64,000 bases of DNA. Origin: Lateolabrax maculatus. Lineage: Eukaryota > Chordata > Actinopteri > Acropomatiformes > Lateolabracidae. Where the stretch lies: positions 21,531,501-21,595,500 of the forward strand of contig CM062205.1 of assembly GCA_031216445.1 (NCBI GenBank), given 5' to 3'. Below the pieces are notes generated by a model. The model searched no databases, was not told where the DNA came from, and saw only the letters and a program-made list of their open reading frames with translations. The translations under genes and the position numbers were made by a program. Positions 35,719 through 46,462 of the stretch are shown here, piece by piece; positions within the stretch are counted from its first letter, which is position 1, and each line of letters opens with the position of its first letter.

Positions 35719-37728
35719 ATGAGCTACGATTCCTACTTCTCTTCTTACCGCCGCCCTTGGGACAGCTACAGAGGCTCCCAATCCACCACCAAATCCTCCA
35801 AGTCTTCCTCTCTCTTCTCTTCTACTCGAGCTCCTCCGCCTGGGAAGAGGATCCTGAGGCTGGCCTCCTCTTCCCTGCCAGATGGGTCTGAGCGGATGGA
35901 CCTGGGTCAGGCCAGCTCCCTCAACACAGAGCTGCTGGGCCTGCGCTCCCACGAGAGGGAGCAGCTGGTGGACCTGAACGACCGCTTCGCCACCTACATC
36001 GAGAAGGTGAGGCACCTGGAGCTGCAGAACCGAGCCCTGCTGGCCGAGCTGGAGGCGCTGAGGAGGCGGCAGAACGACCCTCCCCGTCTGCAGACGGTCT
36101 ACGAGGGCGAGGCGCGGAGTTTGAGGGCCATGATAGACTCGGAGAACGGGGAGAAGATGCGGATGGAGGCGGAGAGAGACTACCTGCGCGACGTGTACGA
36201 GCAGATGAAGGAGCGTTATGAAGAGGAGTCGAGGCGGCGCATGGATGCTGAGGAGGCCCTGCAGAGGGCACGGGAGGAGGCCAGCAGGGCCGTGCTCGCC
36301 AACTGTGATGCCGAGGCCAACGTGGTCTCTCTCTGTGGTGAGATGGTGTTCCTGAAGAAAGTCTTTGCAGAGGAGCAAGCAGGGCTGCAGGCCCAGCTGC
36401 AGGTGGCTAACATCAGCGTGGATGTGGAGGTGTCCCGGCCCGACCTCTCCACCGCCCTGCGAGACATCCGGACACAGTACGAGCGGCTGGCGAACAAGAA
36501 CATGCAGGCCGCTGAGGACTGGTACAAGAGCAAGTTCGCGAGTGTGGCGGAGATGGCCAGCAAAAACAACGAGGCCGTGCATGCCATCCGGGAGGAGACC
36601 ATGGAGTACCGGAGACTGCTTCAGTCCCGCTCCTCGGAGATCGAAGCTCTCCGGAACGTCATCGACTCCCTAAATAAGCAGCTGGAGGATCTGGAGGAGA
36701 CGCAGGCCAAAGAGGTGGCAAAGTACCAGGTGAATGAGGGATATCTGGAACCTGATCTGCATGAATGTTCACCCACTCGGAGCATGTGAACTAATATGTG
36801 GTACCTGGTCTGATTATCTGCCCATTTGTGCTTCGATATGACTTGAGACGAACTCAAACAGGTGCACAGAGAGAAGGGACAGGAAAGATGAAAGGTGGTG
36901 TGTAAAGGAACTTGGCAGAGATGGAACCATATTAATAGACACCAGTCAGAATAAAAGAAAACTCCCTTTGTATAGAAAGTAGAGAAACAGCAGGAGAAAG
37001 CAATGCTTCTTTTTGCGTAAATATATTCTCTACTCCCTCCCCGGACTGTAGTGCTCAGCAGGAAATGATGGCAGATTCACAGCAGAGGTGAAAATCTGCA
37101 AGGTTACCGTCTGCATAAACTGAGGGAGCACACCATAGCTACACACACAAAAATCAGATCAGGGGTTTAAATACTTTATATGCTAATTTACCACTTTCTT
37201 ATTATTTCCAACTATTTTGAAGCAAATGTCTCAAGCTAAAATAACCTAAAATAAAATATCTATCAGAAAGTTGTGTAAGTCCTACATGTTTGATAATGAA
37301 TGGCTGTGTGTTTTTTTGCGTTCACAGATGAGGATAAGTGAGCTGGAGCGGGACATCACTGAAGCCAAGCAGGAGATGGCGCGTTACCTGAGAGAGTACC
37401 AAGACCTTCTCAATGTGAAGATGGCCCTTGACATTGAAATCGCTGCGTACCGGTGAGATCTCCACCAATCTGGGACATTTCATTTCTCTTAAACAAACAT
37501 TTACGATTTTATGACTTTTCTCTGAGGCAACATGTTTTAAAAGACATTGTTTATATTATTTTTAATCTAACTTGAATAGAAATTATGTCTTTTCACACTA
37601 TCATTGTGTAACTATGCAAACAAATGCACAGTAAACTCAAGGATAATCTGTTTCTTTTTCTTTTCAGAAAACTTCTGGAGGGGGAAGAGATTCGACTGTC
37701 TTACCCTTCCCTTCCCGCCCTAAACTAA
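35719..37728 (+). CDS. type IV neuronal intermediate filament, internexin-like, tailless
   Basis: Three exons: 35719-36729, 37328-37452, 37668-37728; stop TAA 37726-37728; 398 residues. The start follows a clear TATA box and opens MSYDSYFSSYRRPWDSYRGS, a Ser/Arg/Tyr-rich head as in internexin and neurofilament L. The coil 1A initiation motif LNDRFATYIEKVRHLE is at 86-101, and the rod ends with EYQDLLNVKMALDIEIAAYR plus KLLEGEE (about 360-386). Two introns, with a 125-base middle exon, match the type IV (INA/NEF) gene plan rather than type III. Such proteins assemble axonal 10-nm filaments. Only 12 residues follow the rod, so the usual tail (about 100 residues in human INA) is absent. It could be the fish counterpart of low-molecular-weight neuronal filament (XNIF/gefiltin group); the exact orthologue is uncertain. 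Confidence 0.9.
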
Positions 37729-38892
37729 AACCTAAATGCCACCAGCCTGGCATAAACCTGAATTCTTCATACCCGTTCTTTCCTGCCCTGACCTGAACAT
37801 TACCCCTCTCCCTCCCTCATTTCTTTTACGTTCTCCCCTCTATCATCTCCCCCCTCCCCAAAATACTCCATCCTTTACTCCTCCCAAAACCAAAACGCAA
37901 ACCAAAGCTCATCGTTCTTAAGACAGATGCGCCCTTGTGCTAAACAAGAGGTCCACCAGAAGTCCCCCTTCTTCTACACACGTTCAGACACCACATCAAG
38001 AAGACGGCTAAACTCTAAAATGGAGAGTCGCTGCACTGCATTAGTTACACAGCTACGTCGGACAGCAATATTGTTTTGGCTGAGTTCCTCTCTGTCACTC
38101 ACGTTAAGGTCCAAGCAGCAGAGTTACTATTTGACTCTTCTGAAACCTCGTTGTGCAAACATTTGACCAATTGTTTGTAACGGAGGACAAAAATTTGTTT
38201 TATCGCTCGATGCTTGGACTTTATCTGTGTTTAAACGGATGCAAGACACCTGCAGCATTATTGAACTCTACCAATCGATTATGCATTGTCCTGCACCCCT
38301 GGTTCAGTAGTTGTAGTCGGTGAACCAGTAACCTTAAAACTTATTTTCACTATATTAAAGACCCATGTTTGTCCTTTTTAGTTATTCTTCCTCTGCATTT
38401 ACGTCTATAAAAATACTACAAGTGGTTTGGTTGGTTTAAAAATCAGAGTGAGTTAGGGTCTACCTATTTGGCCGGTTATTTAAATTTCTAATTTCTAGTA
38501 AAACTGTGTCTTTTCTTGCATAACCTTCTGGACATGTAAATGCTGTGGAAGACTAGACTAATTGTTACTGGTTTCTCCTTATATTCATGCAGTGTGTCTC
38601 ACAGCCTATCTGCATTCGATTATTTTCTGTTCTGTGAGTTCATTCAAAGCTAAACGATGAAACTGAAAGATTTAGCGCAGGAGCTCCTTGTTGTTAGTCT
38701 GCTGATGTTAGATCTAAATGGTGCTTTACATCTGTGAAACTAATACAAAGTCTGCACCATCACGCTTGGTGTACCTGTAACAACCGGCAACAAGCTGAAT
38801 AAATATATAACTGACCTGCAAATCAGCTCACATCTCGTGTTTTCTTTTGACACTGTTAAATATATTTAGGACATTACAACAAGCTAAATAAA
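37729..38892 (+). other. 3' UTR of the intermediate filament gene
   Basis: AATAAA is present at 38798-38803 and again at 38887-38892, giving a 3' UTR of about 1.1 kb. The frame downstream of the stop is closed within a few codons, so no tail exon continues directly. Confidence 0.55.
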
Positions 38893-41020
38893 GCCACTGA
38901 GGAGAAGACCTCATTTCAATGTTTCTCAATGTGTCTCCACTGTTGCTCTCATGTTTCTTAGATTTAGATCAATCAGCAAATGACTGAATTATATATTTAA
39001 TAAAGGTGTAAACAGATGTTAGAATAAAAAATATGTAGTATATGTAGTTATCCATATGTACAACATGATCCCACCGGATGTTTTCTAAGACAAGACACCT
39101 ACAGCAGCCTCTTTTTAGCCTTGATGTCTATTAACTGTGTTCTTAAATGCTGTTTATGCATTAAAATGCATTTTAAAGAGGCAATTTAGGCAAAAACAGA
39201 CATGTTTTCAGACTGCTAATCATAGAGTTTGGTTAATGATTCGCTCAGGGCTCTTCTTACATCAGTGATGATCTACTAACAAAAGATTACCGATGTCTTT
39301 TATAACATGAAAAACACATTTTAAGGACAAGGAACCTTTAAGTAATAAAGATGCACTGAATGTATAGACATCGTTACAGTAATAGTTGATAGTGAAAAGC
39401 TAAAGGGACATTACATCTGCGACTAGGCGGGCTGGATCTGCTGAGGATGGCGAAAATCTTCCATGTGTGATTGCTGATTTGTGAGTTGTCTAAGTTTCTG
39501 CTGTGAACATTTCCCCTCTGAAATACAAAACAGGCATCTGCTCATTTTCAGAACACATCCTGCTTAAATTTCTCCTTACTTACAGCTCTCAATGTCACGG
39601 GAACGGCACACAGCGGCATTGCACCATTTCCCATCATTCCATGTTTCCTGGCAAGCTGACTGTAGCTGTATTGTGTTGGTGCCTTGGCTCCGCAGCATCA
39701 TCAGTCACCAGGCGTCCCACTGAATCCTGAAGAAATGCACAAAAAATGCACAAGTTTTCACATGTCATTTTACCGCAGATTGTGATTTAAGTTTTGTGTT
39801 GTCATTGTCACGTTTTAAGAGCGTTTAAGGTCCTCTGATAAAAAAATGTAAAAAGGGAGAGCATCACTGCATTGAAGTGGGGTTAGTTTGAAGGGCGTGT
39901 TGAAATGTTTATCGTCAGGACGCCATATAGATCATTTTGACGTGTCCTAAAGCAGAAAAAACACAGGTGTCCACATCCAGTTTTGCCAGAGTCGTCATAT
40001 TGTGCGTGATGGTATGGATTAACGGGAATGCACCATTGTCACTTTAGTGGTTCCATGTAATTTGACTTCTGTTTAACTTCTCTTTTTCGTTAAACAACAC
40101 AAGCTTACTTTTACCTGAGGAGGATATTCTACTATTATTTCCACCGCAGCTGTACTGATCCCAGAGGAGTATAGTGGTGAGAAATATTTTGACATATACT
40201 ACTTTTGCATCAACGTGATAAAATACTTTGATTTTGTCAGGTATTTAGTTTGCTAGATAAACCAAAGCAGACGTCACTGCCTCATTAATGTTTCTAAAAA
40301 CTGTTTTCTCAATTGATTTTACTCAGAATTTAATGATCACACTATATACTCACTATAATCAAAACCAGATTATGTGTGTAGATTATGCATTGCAAATACA
40401 AGTACCCTGATTGTCCTAATTACTTGGACTACTGTCCCCCCTTCTGCAAAATACCCTTAAATTACTTTCATGCAGTAAACGTACTCCAAAACAAGAACTG
40501 TAACAACACTATCGGGACATTTAGCCCCCATGAATTATCATTAATTATAATTACATTAATGATATTACAACATTAGAGGCACACACTGAGGCTGGAACCA
40601 CTTGACTGGTGCACTCAATGAATGTAACTACATATATTATAAGTGTACTTCAGTACAATTTTGATTTACTTGAGTAAAGCATTTGTTTTATACTTGTACT
40701 CTACTACATTTCAGGGAAATATTGTACTTTTCTCCACTACATTTATTTAATAGCTTTAATTACTTTGCAGATTAATTTTATGAATAAAAATATATAAATC
40801 CACTAATAAATTATGATATATTAAAGGTTAAGGTACCCAGTGTATAAAAAGTAATTATAGAGACTCACTTTACCAGCTGCAACATTAAAGTGACGAACAC
40901 GTGAACGCATCACCAACTATAACCCTGTAATATAACACATCTGCGTTACTTTTACTTTATTTTTGATCTATTTTAACGCATCCACGAAGAACTCAGACTT
41001 CTACAAACCTTTCTTTAACT
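38893..41020. other. intergenic between filament gene and mrps26
   Basis: AT-rich; contains dispersed family C sequence at about 40650-40910. ORFs are short and unrelated to known families. Confidence 0.4.
40650..40910. repeat. dispersed repeat family C, copy 2
   Basis: TACTTGTACTCTACTACATTTC, TTTTCTCCACTACATTTATT and ACCAGCTGCAACATTAAAGT match the reverse of copy 1 at 33266-33590. Confidence 0.6.
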
Positions 41021-41028
41021 TCCTACAG

Positions 41029-41127
41029 ATGGCGGACGAGTGTAAACATCAACATTTTAACATTTCACCCGCTCATCACTTCCGGCGGTCAGAGGACACC
41101 AAGATGGCCGCCGCCTCGCGTCGCTAA
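41029..41127 (+). other. upstream ORF in the mrps26 leader
   Basis: ATG at 41029 opens a 32-codon ORF ending at TAA 41125-41127; a second in-frame ATG lies at 41104 within AAGATGGCCGCC. Both ATGs sit in YY1-like contexts (ATGGCGG, AAGATGGCCGC), so they may be promoter motifs rather than translated starts. The main start at 41226 lies 98 bases beyond the stop. Whether the leader includes it depends on the transcription start. Confidence 0.4.
41078..41085 (+). promoter_or_regulatory. ETS/GABP (NRF-2) site of mrps26
   Basis: ACTTCCGG is the consensus GABP site, often found in promoters of nuclear genes for mitochondrial proteins. It is about 140 bases upstream of the mrps26 ATG and beside YY1-like ATGGC motifs. 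Confidence 0.5.
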
Positions 41128-41225
41128 CGTCTCTGTCTCAAAGTTAACTTCCCAGCCGTCACGCTGAGCGACTGAAAGAAATATAAAATAATAACCTGCA
41201 CCGTTTACTATATTTGGACGCCGAC

Positions 41226-43103
41226 ATGTTCCAGGCACTCGGCGGGAGGAGCGGCCCGGCGGCCCGGCTCCTCGCCCCGAGGAGCGCCGTGCTCGTGGCG
41301 GGCGTCCGGGGCAGGAAGTCCCGCAGCGACCCGGTGGCCAAGTCCAAAGAGGGGCGAGTCAAGGAGCCGCCGCCGGTCGACCCGGTGGAGATGATCCGCC
41401 TCCGGGAGAGATTCTCCGAGTACCAGGCCACCGTGAGGGCGCTCCGGTACGTCTGTTCATAACACTGTTTCTGTTCTTTATCCCCAAACGCAAGGTTAGT
41501 TTCACCCTTCAGCCTGCAGACGTTACATGTGATAAACGGTGCTGCAAGAAATTCTGCAAAAATCTGCAAAATCTGCATATCCTCAAAGCTGATGTTTCCT
41601 TTCTAAGACATTTGAGAACATTTATTTTAAATGTGCATTCCCTAATTTGAATCAACGCTGTGTTAAAGTGTGTGTGTGTTTTGAATGAGTTTAGTTTAAT
41701 ACGGTTGAAATAATATTTTATGTCACTACATGCTTTTTGTCTGCAGTGTATTTAACTAATCAAGTTGATCAGAATATGCAAATCAGAACCAAAATGATTA
41801 GTTGATTAATCGATTAGTCAATTGGCAGAAACTAAACTGGCAACAATTTTGACAATCAGCAAATTTTATTTTTAATTTTTAAGCTGAAATGCATCAAATT
41901 GACTAGTTCGAGCTTTTCAATGTGAATATTTGCTTTTCTAAAATAGTAAACTGAATTAGTCTGATAAACTGTTTAAATATTTCAACTTGGGCTCCGGGAG
42001 CTTGTGATGAACATTTTTCACTATTTTCTGACATGTTTTAGAGGAAACAGATAACAGATTAATTGAAAACATTTAGATAATTGTTATTCTGATTCTCTTC
42101 ATTTTGAAGTCTTATTCACCTCAAATAATTCAACGGCAGCATGACGTTTCTGTGATGGTGCCTATTATTACATGCTCCTGTTTTAAAACCACGTGCACTG
42201 AACTATGTGTCTAATAAACATACATTTGGTTCTATAAGAAAATAAAAGAAGGGAAAAACATATATGGGGGATTGTAGTTCTATAAACTACAAATGTTCTA
42301 CAGGAAGACGTCCTTTTTCATGTCTGTTTGAAGGTTAAAGTGAATTGACCTGGTTCTCCCTCTGTGTTCGTCAGCCTCGTGTTTAAGGAGGAGGTGCTGA
42401 GAAAGAAGTACGAGGAGGAGACGGGCTCCCTGGCGGAGGAGAGGGCGAGGCAGGAGGCGGAGGAGCATCGCGCCCTCATGGCCTGGAACAACCAGGAGAA
42501 CCTCAGCGTCCTCAGACTCAGGTTAGAAGAAACTCAAAATGACAACAGGAGGAATTAAAACCTCATTTAAAGATGTGGAGCGATGAGAGAAATATATCTA
42601 TTTTTTTTTTTTGTCTATCCTTCAGGGTGCTGAGGGTCCAGAAGGAAAAGGAGGAAGCTGAGCGTAAGAACGTCGAAGCTGCTCTTCAGCGTGAACAAGA
42701 ACAGCAGGAATTCCTCAAAGAAAAAGAGAGGGAAATTCTGCAGCTGCAGGTATGATTTTCTTCATCTTTTCGTATCTTCTTCCTGGTTTCTCTCTCTGAG
42801 CTGAGGCTGAAATTATATTAAAACAGTCAAATTATACAAGCTACTTTTGCATGTTTTTGTGGTCCACAAAATGTATTTTTTTTTTTAAGTGAAAGTGACA
42901 ATTGATATTCTGGTTATCTTTCTAAATACTGATCTTACAAACTGACTTTTTGCCCCTTCGATCTCTTCCAGGAGGAAGCAAAGAACTTCATCACCTTGGA
43001 GAACCTGGATCAGCGTATTGAAGAAGCTCTGGACAATCCAAAGAATTACAACTTTGCCATTGATAAAGAAGGGCGAGTTGCCAAACAGACGATGCTGCAG
43101 TAG
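41226..43103 (+). CDS. mrps26: mitochondrial small ribosomal subunit protein S26
   Basis: Four exons: 41226-41446, 42375-42521, 42626-42749, 42972-43103; stop TAG 43101-43103; 207 residues (human 205). Motifs shared with human MRPS26 in order: GRKSRSDPVAKSK (human GRKTRHDPLAKSK), PPVDPVEM, TVRALR, AEHRALMAWN (human AEHRELMAWN), KEREILQLQEEAKNFIT and LDNPKNYNFAI. The middle is a long charged helix. The first ~30 residues are Arg- and Ala-rich without acids, fitting a mitochondrial targeting presequence. The protein is a component of the mitoribosomal 28S subunit. All junctions keep the frame; the exon 1 donor was placed at CG|GTACGT so that Arg is completed by the next exon. No clear AATAAA was seen just downstream. 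Confidence 0.95.
41789..42092. mobile_element. non-autonomous DNA element, copy 2, in mrps26 intron 1
   Basis: ATTAGTTGATTAATCGATTAGTC, TTTTTCACTATTTTCTGACATG and AACAGATTAATTGAAAACA are hallmarks shared with the copies at 6111, 44431 and 60414. No ORF. Confidence 0.6.
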
Positions 43104-44999
43104 GACAAACACTGTTCTGTTGTAGTCGGAACCCGAGTTCAGTCCGATCCACCCTGGGAGCGGATTTTCTTCAAGCTTAAACGCAGAAAACATTCAGCGT
43201 GAGAAGGTCATCGTACCTAAACAAGTTCACTTTGGCTTTCGAGAGATTGAGATCGTATTTCCGTCTGAACCTGGATGTGTGATGGACAGTTTGAAGCCAC
43301 GCTGCCGTCGTTTTTCACGTTTCTGCTTCATTTTCGTCCTTGTTTGAGTGCTGTGACCCCAACATGTTCTTTTGATCATGACTGTCTTCTCATGATGTGT
43401 AATGTATGTAAAGTAAATTAATGTTTATTGGAGTTTCCACTAAATCATCTGAATCTTTTTGAACAGTATAGGATGAAAATGAGATCAAGATTTTTGAATT
43501 CACTTACTCAGCCTCAAACACTGAATAAGAACTTCTTGGAAATGGTTTAATAATTTAGTTTTTCATTTACGGTTTCTTCTTATAACATTTTGTCAGATTG
43601 TGAGTCGTAAAAAAAAAAAAAAACGAGTCAAATGGAAAACCGCAGTGACTCAAAGACTCAGTTATTATAGACTAAATCTTCCACGGTGACAGTATCACAG
43701 GATGTGTTTTCAAACCTTTAACATAAAAAAAGGGAAACATTTCAGATTCTGTCTAACAGTTACAGTTGATTTTAACTTAAAAAAAATGCAATTCTTTGTC
43801 CAAAACACTCAGTAGTATTTCTGCATAAATTTGGTCACTGGAGCTCTAATTAAAACGTATAAGAACGTGTGTATATAGGACGTTTTTATACATTCTTTAA
43901 TGGGCGAAATAAGGCTGAAGGGTCTTTTTCTCAGGAGTATTCATCATGTCCGCCCATCCTGCACTTGTAGCTGCTGCCCTGCAGGCGGCGCCCTGTGCAG
44001 CTCTCCTCTCTGATGTCAGTGTTGACAGTCACACAGGTATTATGCGGCTCATGTATGACAACGTGCTGCTGAACCGATGTAATCCTCTTCGGTCGGGACA
44101 GGCGTGCTGGTTGATGGGATGATGATGATGATGATGATGATGACCAAGAGAAGCTCAGGCAACCTGCCGCAGCTTCAGTGTGAAGAGGGCAGAGATGAAC
44201 GAGGCCTTTAGACCCGGGCAGTTCTGTTGTGAACTTGACTTTGTGAAATACGGGATTTAGTTTGAACTCGGTGAAAGGTAACTCGACTACATGGCCACAT
44301 TAACAGAAAGTCTACAAAATGACGACGAAAACACTGAGTGCATCTCAATCTTCTCTTTAAAGCCAATTTCAGTTTCTCCTCTTCAAAAAGTTTTAATTGA
44401 GTGTGTGGAATACAGCTAAAATGTTAAATGATTGACAGATTAATCGTCAACTATTTTGATAATTAATTAATCATTTATGTCATTCTTTAAGTAGAAGTCA
44501 TAAACTGTCTTTGGTTCCAGCTTCTTCAATGTGAGGATTTTTCTGCTTATGCCTATTTTATAACATTGTAAACTGAATATTTTTGGGATATTCAACAAAA
44601 TAATTGGCAGATTAATCGTTACTTAAACCTCATAGTACGGTTAAGAAAAACCCGATTAGTAATAATCTGACAGCTAATGAAGGTTGTGTGTATTTTAGTG
44701 GTTTTATTCTTCACCAATCACTGTTGGGACTTTTTTGGCACGTTACAACTGCTGCAGTATATTATACCACCTCTAGTGTTAAACATCACGGGATGTGACT
44801 TGTTGTTGTAAAGCAGTGCACACGGTTAATGTGATTGGTAACTGAGGTTAATGGGATTGTTCAACCGTGGCAGCAAAGGCCGGGATTAGAAGTAGCACGA
44901 CAGAGGAGATTGAGATGAACACGGCACACAACTGGCAGCTGTTCTCACAACTCACTCAGTCAGTATCACAGTCACATTTTTAGTCGATGGTGAGGATTC
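43104..44999. other. intergenic between mrps26 and loxl3 (tail to tail)
   Basis: mrps26 and loxl3 converge here. The interval holds the mrps26 3' UTR, an A15 run (about 43610-43623), a GC-richer patch with a 58-codon ORF (43946-44122), a (GAT)n microsatellite (about 44113-44143) and a DNA-element copy at 44431-44632. Confidence 0.4.
44431..44632. mobile_element. non-autonomous DNA element, copy 3
   Basis: ATTGACAGATTAATCGTCAA and TAATTGGCAGATTAATCGTT mark a truncated copy of the family also found at 6111, 41789 and 60414. Confidence 0.5.
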
Positions 45000-45005
45000 T
45001 TTATT
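45000..45005 (-). terminator. loxl3: candidate loxl3 polyA signal
   Basis: TTTATT on the plus strand reads AATAAA on the minus strand, about 1.2 kb beyond the loxl3 stop codon. Another TTTATT at about 45358 could serve instead. Confidence 0.4.
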
Positions 45006-46187
45006 ATTCAATTATATTAATTTTCTAGACCTTTACAGGAAGACTTGTACATCATTTTGAAATTAAAAGACTTTGCCCATAAATGAAAATCCATTCACGC
45101 CAATGTCCGTAGAAGTTCTGTACATTTTTCTTGTGAAGTACTGGCTGATTTAAGTGGTTTCGGGGCCTTTTAAAAAGTATTCAAACAAAACAAGGATAGA
45201 AAATAAGCCATGGTTTGAACTGGGCATGCGGGACAATGAAAATATACATTTAGACTCTATGCAAATCACATAGACTTTGTTTTAAAGGGTCACAAGCCAC
45301 AAATCGCTGCCCCAGACCTCCAAGAATGATACCGAGTGCAGTTATTATTCCTCTCCTTTTTATTTGGTGCAGCGGGAGTGATTACATCAGCGTACATACA
45401 GCAATTCTTGAGGTTAGTTGTAGTTTTTTGTCTTTGCTCAACAACATCTGACCCTAAATGACTGTTAATAATACGTACAGACTAAAGCTACAGACTGTTC
45501 CAAACCGGTTCCAAAGCACTACAAGGTGTTGTTCTTTAGCACACTGATATTAGCAATAAATACATTCACAAAATATTGTAACTGTGGAGGCAGGCGTGTT
45601 ACGACTAAAACATTTGTGTGAACAAGATGGCAGAAAAACTGAACAGTTAGTGATGTGAAAACCTTCCTCAAGCTTTGTTCTTGAGCAACATGCTCATTTA
45701 TATTTAGCCTTTAAGATAACACTCCAGTCCAGAGTGAATTATCCAGGTAATATTTAATGTTCTGCTCCTCTGAGGTTTTTTTTTTTACCCAGTATGAAGT
45801 TGCACCGAGAGCAGTTTCACAGAGCTGCATTTGTTCCTGTTCGTGCCTCAGTTTTTACTTTTTAACCTGCCTGCTCCAAGTAAAAACAAAAAAAAAAACA
45901 AAAGGTTATAAAAAATAATAAAAATCACACCTCATTCATAACTCGGAACAAAAATATTCAATAGAGGGCTGTACATTTGTCATACGACTGACTTTATAAA
46001 AACCTATTTTGTGATAAAAAATATAGCATTAGGTCACATTAGACTGAAAGCACTTGAATATTCAAGTATAATAAACCCAGACATACAACACATTCACTGG
46101 CTTTTTCCAAATAATCTTGAGATATGTGGGGAAATCCATTGCAAACAAAGGGTTTGTGCCTCATTTTGTTGTTGACATTGTTGTTGA

Positions 46188-46462
46188 TTAAGAAACCTGG
46201 TTATTCAGCTGTCCGGGGTATTTCTCAAACCTCCTCTCTGCCTCCTCACTGAACGCGTCACCTGAAAGGGATAAAAAACAATCAATGAAGCAGTCGGAAA
46301 CGTTGAAATAAGAGCCACATTTGACATCAATATCTGGTACTTTTGCTCACCAACGTGGCAGTTATGGAACCAGATTCGATGTCCGTCATATTTGCAGTTG
46401 CACTTCATGGCGTTGTTGGTGAAGTCGCTCTCAGCCACCTCGTGATTTGGATTGATCACAAT
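46188..46462 (-). CDS. loxl3: loxl3 last two coding exons
   Basis: Exon 46351-46462 encodes IVINPNHEVAESDFTNNAMK and CNCKYDGHRIWFHNCHVG. Exon 46188-46261 encodes DAFSEEAERRFEKYPGQLNN, QVS and the TAA stop. Both match the LOXL3 C-terminus. Confidence 0.94.

Noticed and set aside
35659..36582. 307-codon minus-strand ORF opposite the filament gene
   Set aside because: It is the antisense shadow of a GC-rich, codon-biased coding exon. Its Leu/His/Val-rich sequence has no family resemblance, while the plus strand encodes a clear intermediate filament rod.
41159..41578. 139-codon minus-strand ORF over mrps26 exon 1
   Set aside because: Overlaps a confirmed coding exon and its intron; composition-driven, no motifs.
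43946..44122. 58-codon ORF in a GC-richer patch beside a GAT microsatellite
   Set aside because: It ends in the microsatellite and shows no family resemblance. Could be part of a non-coding transcript, but nothing supports a gene.
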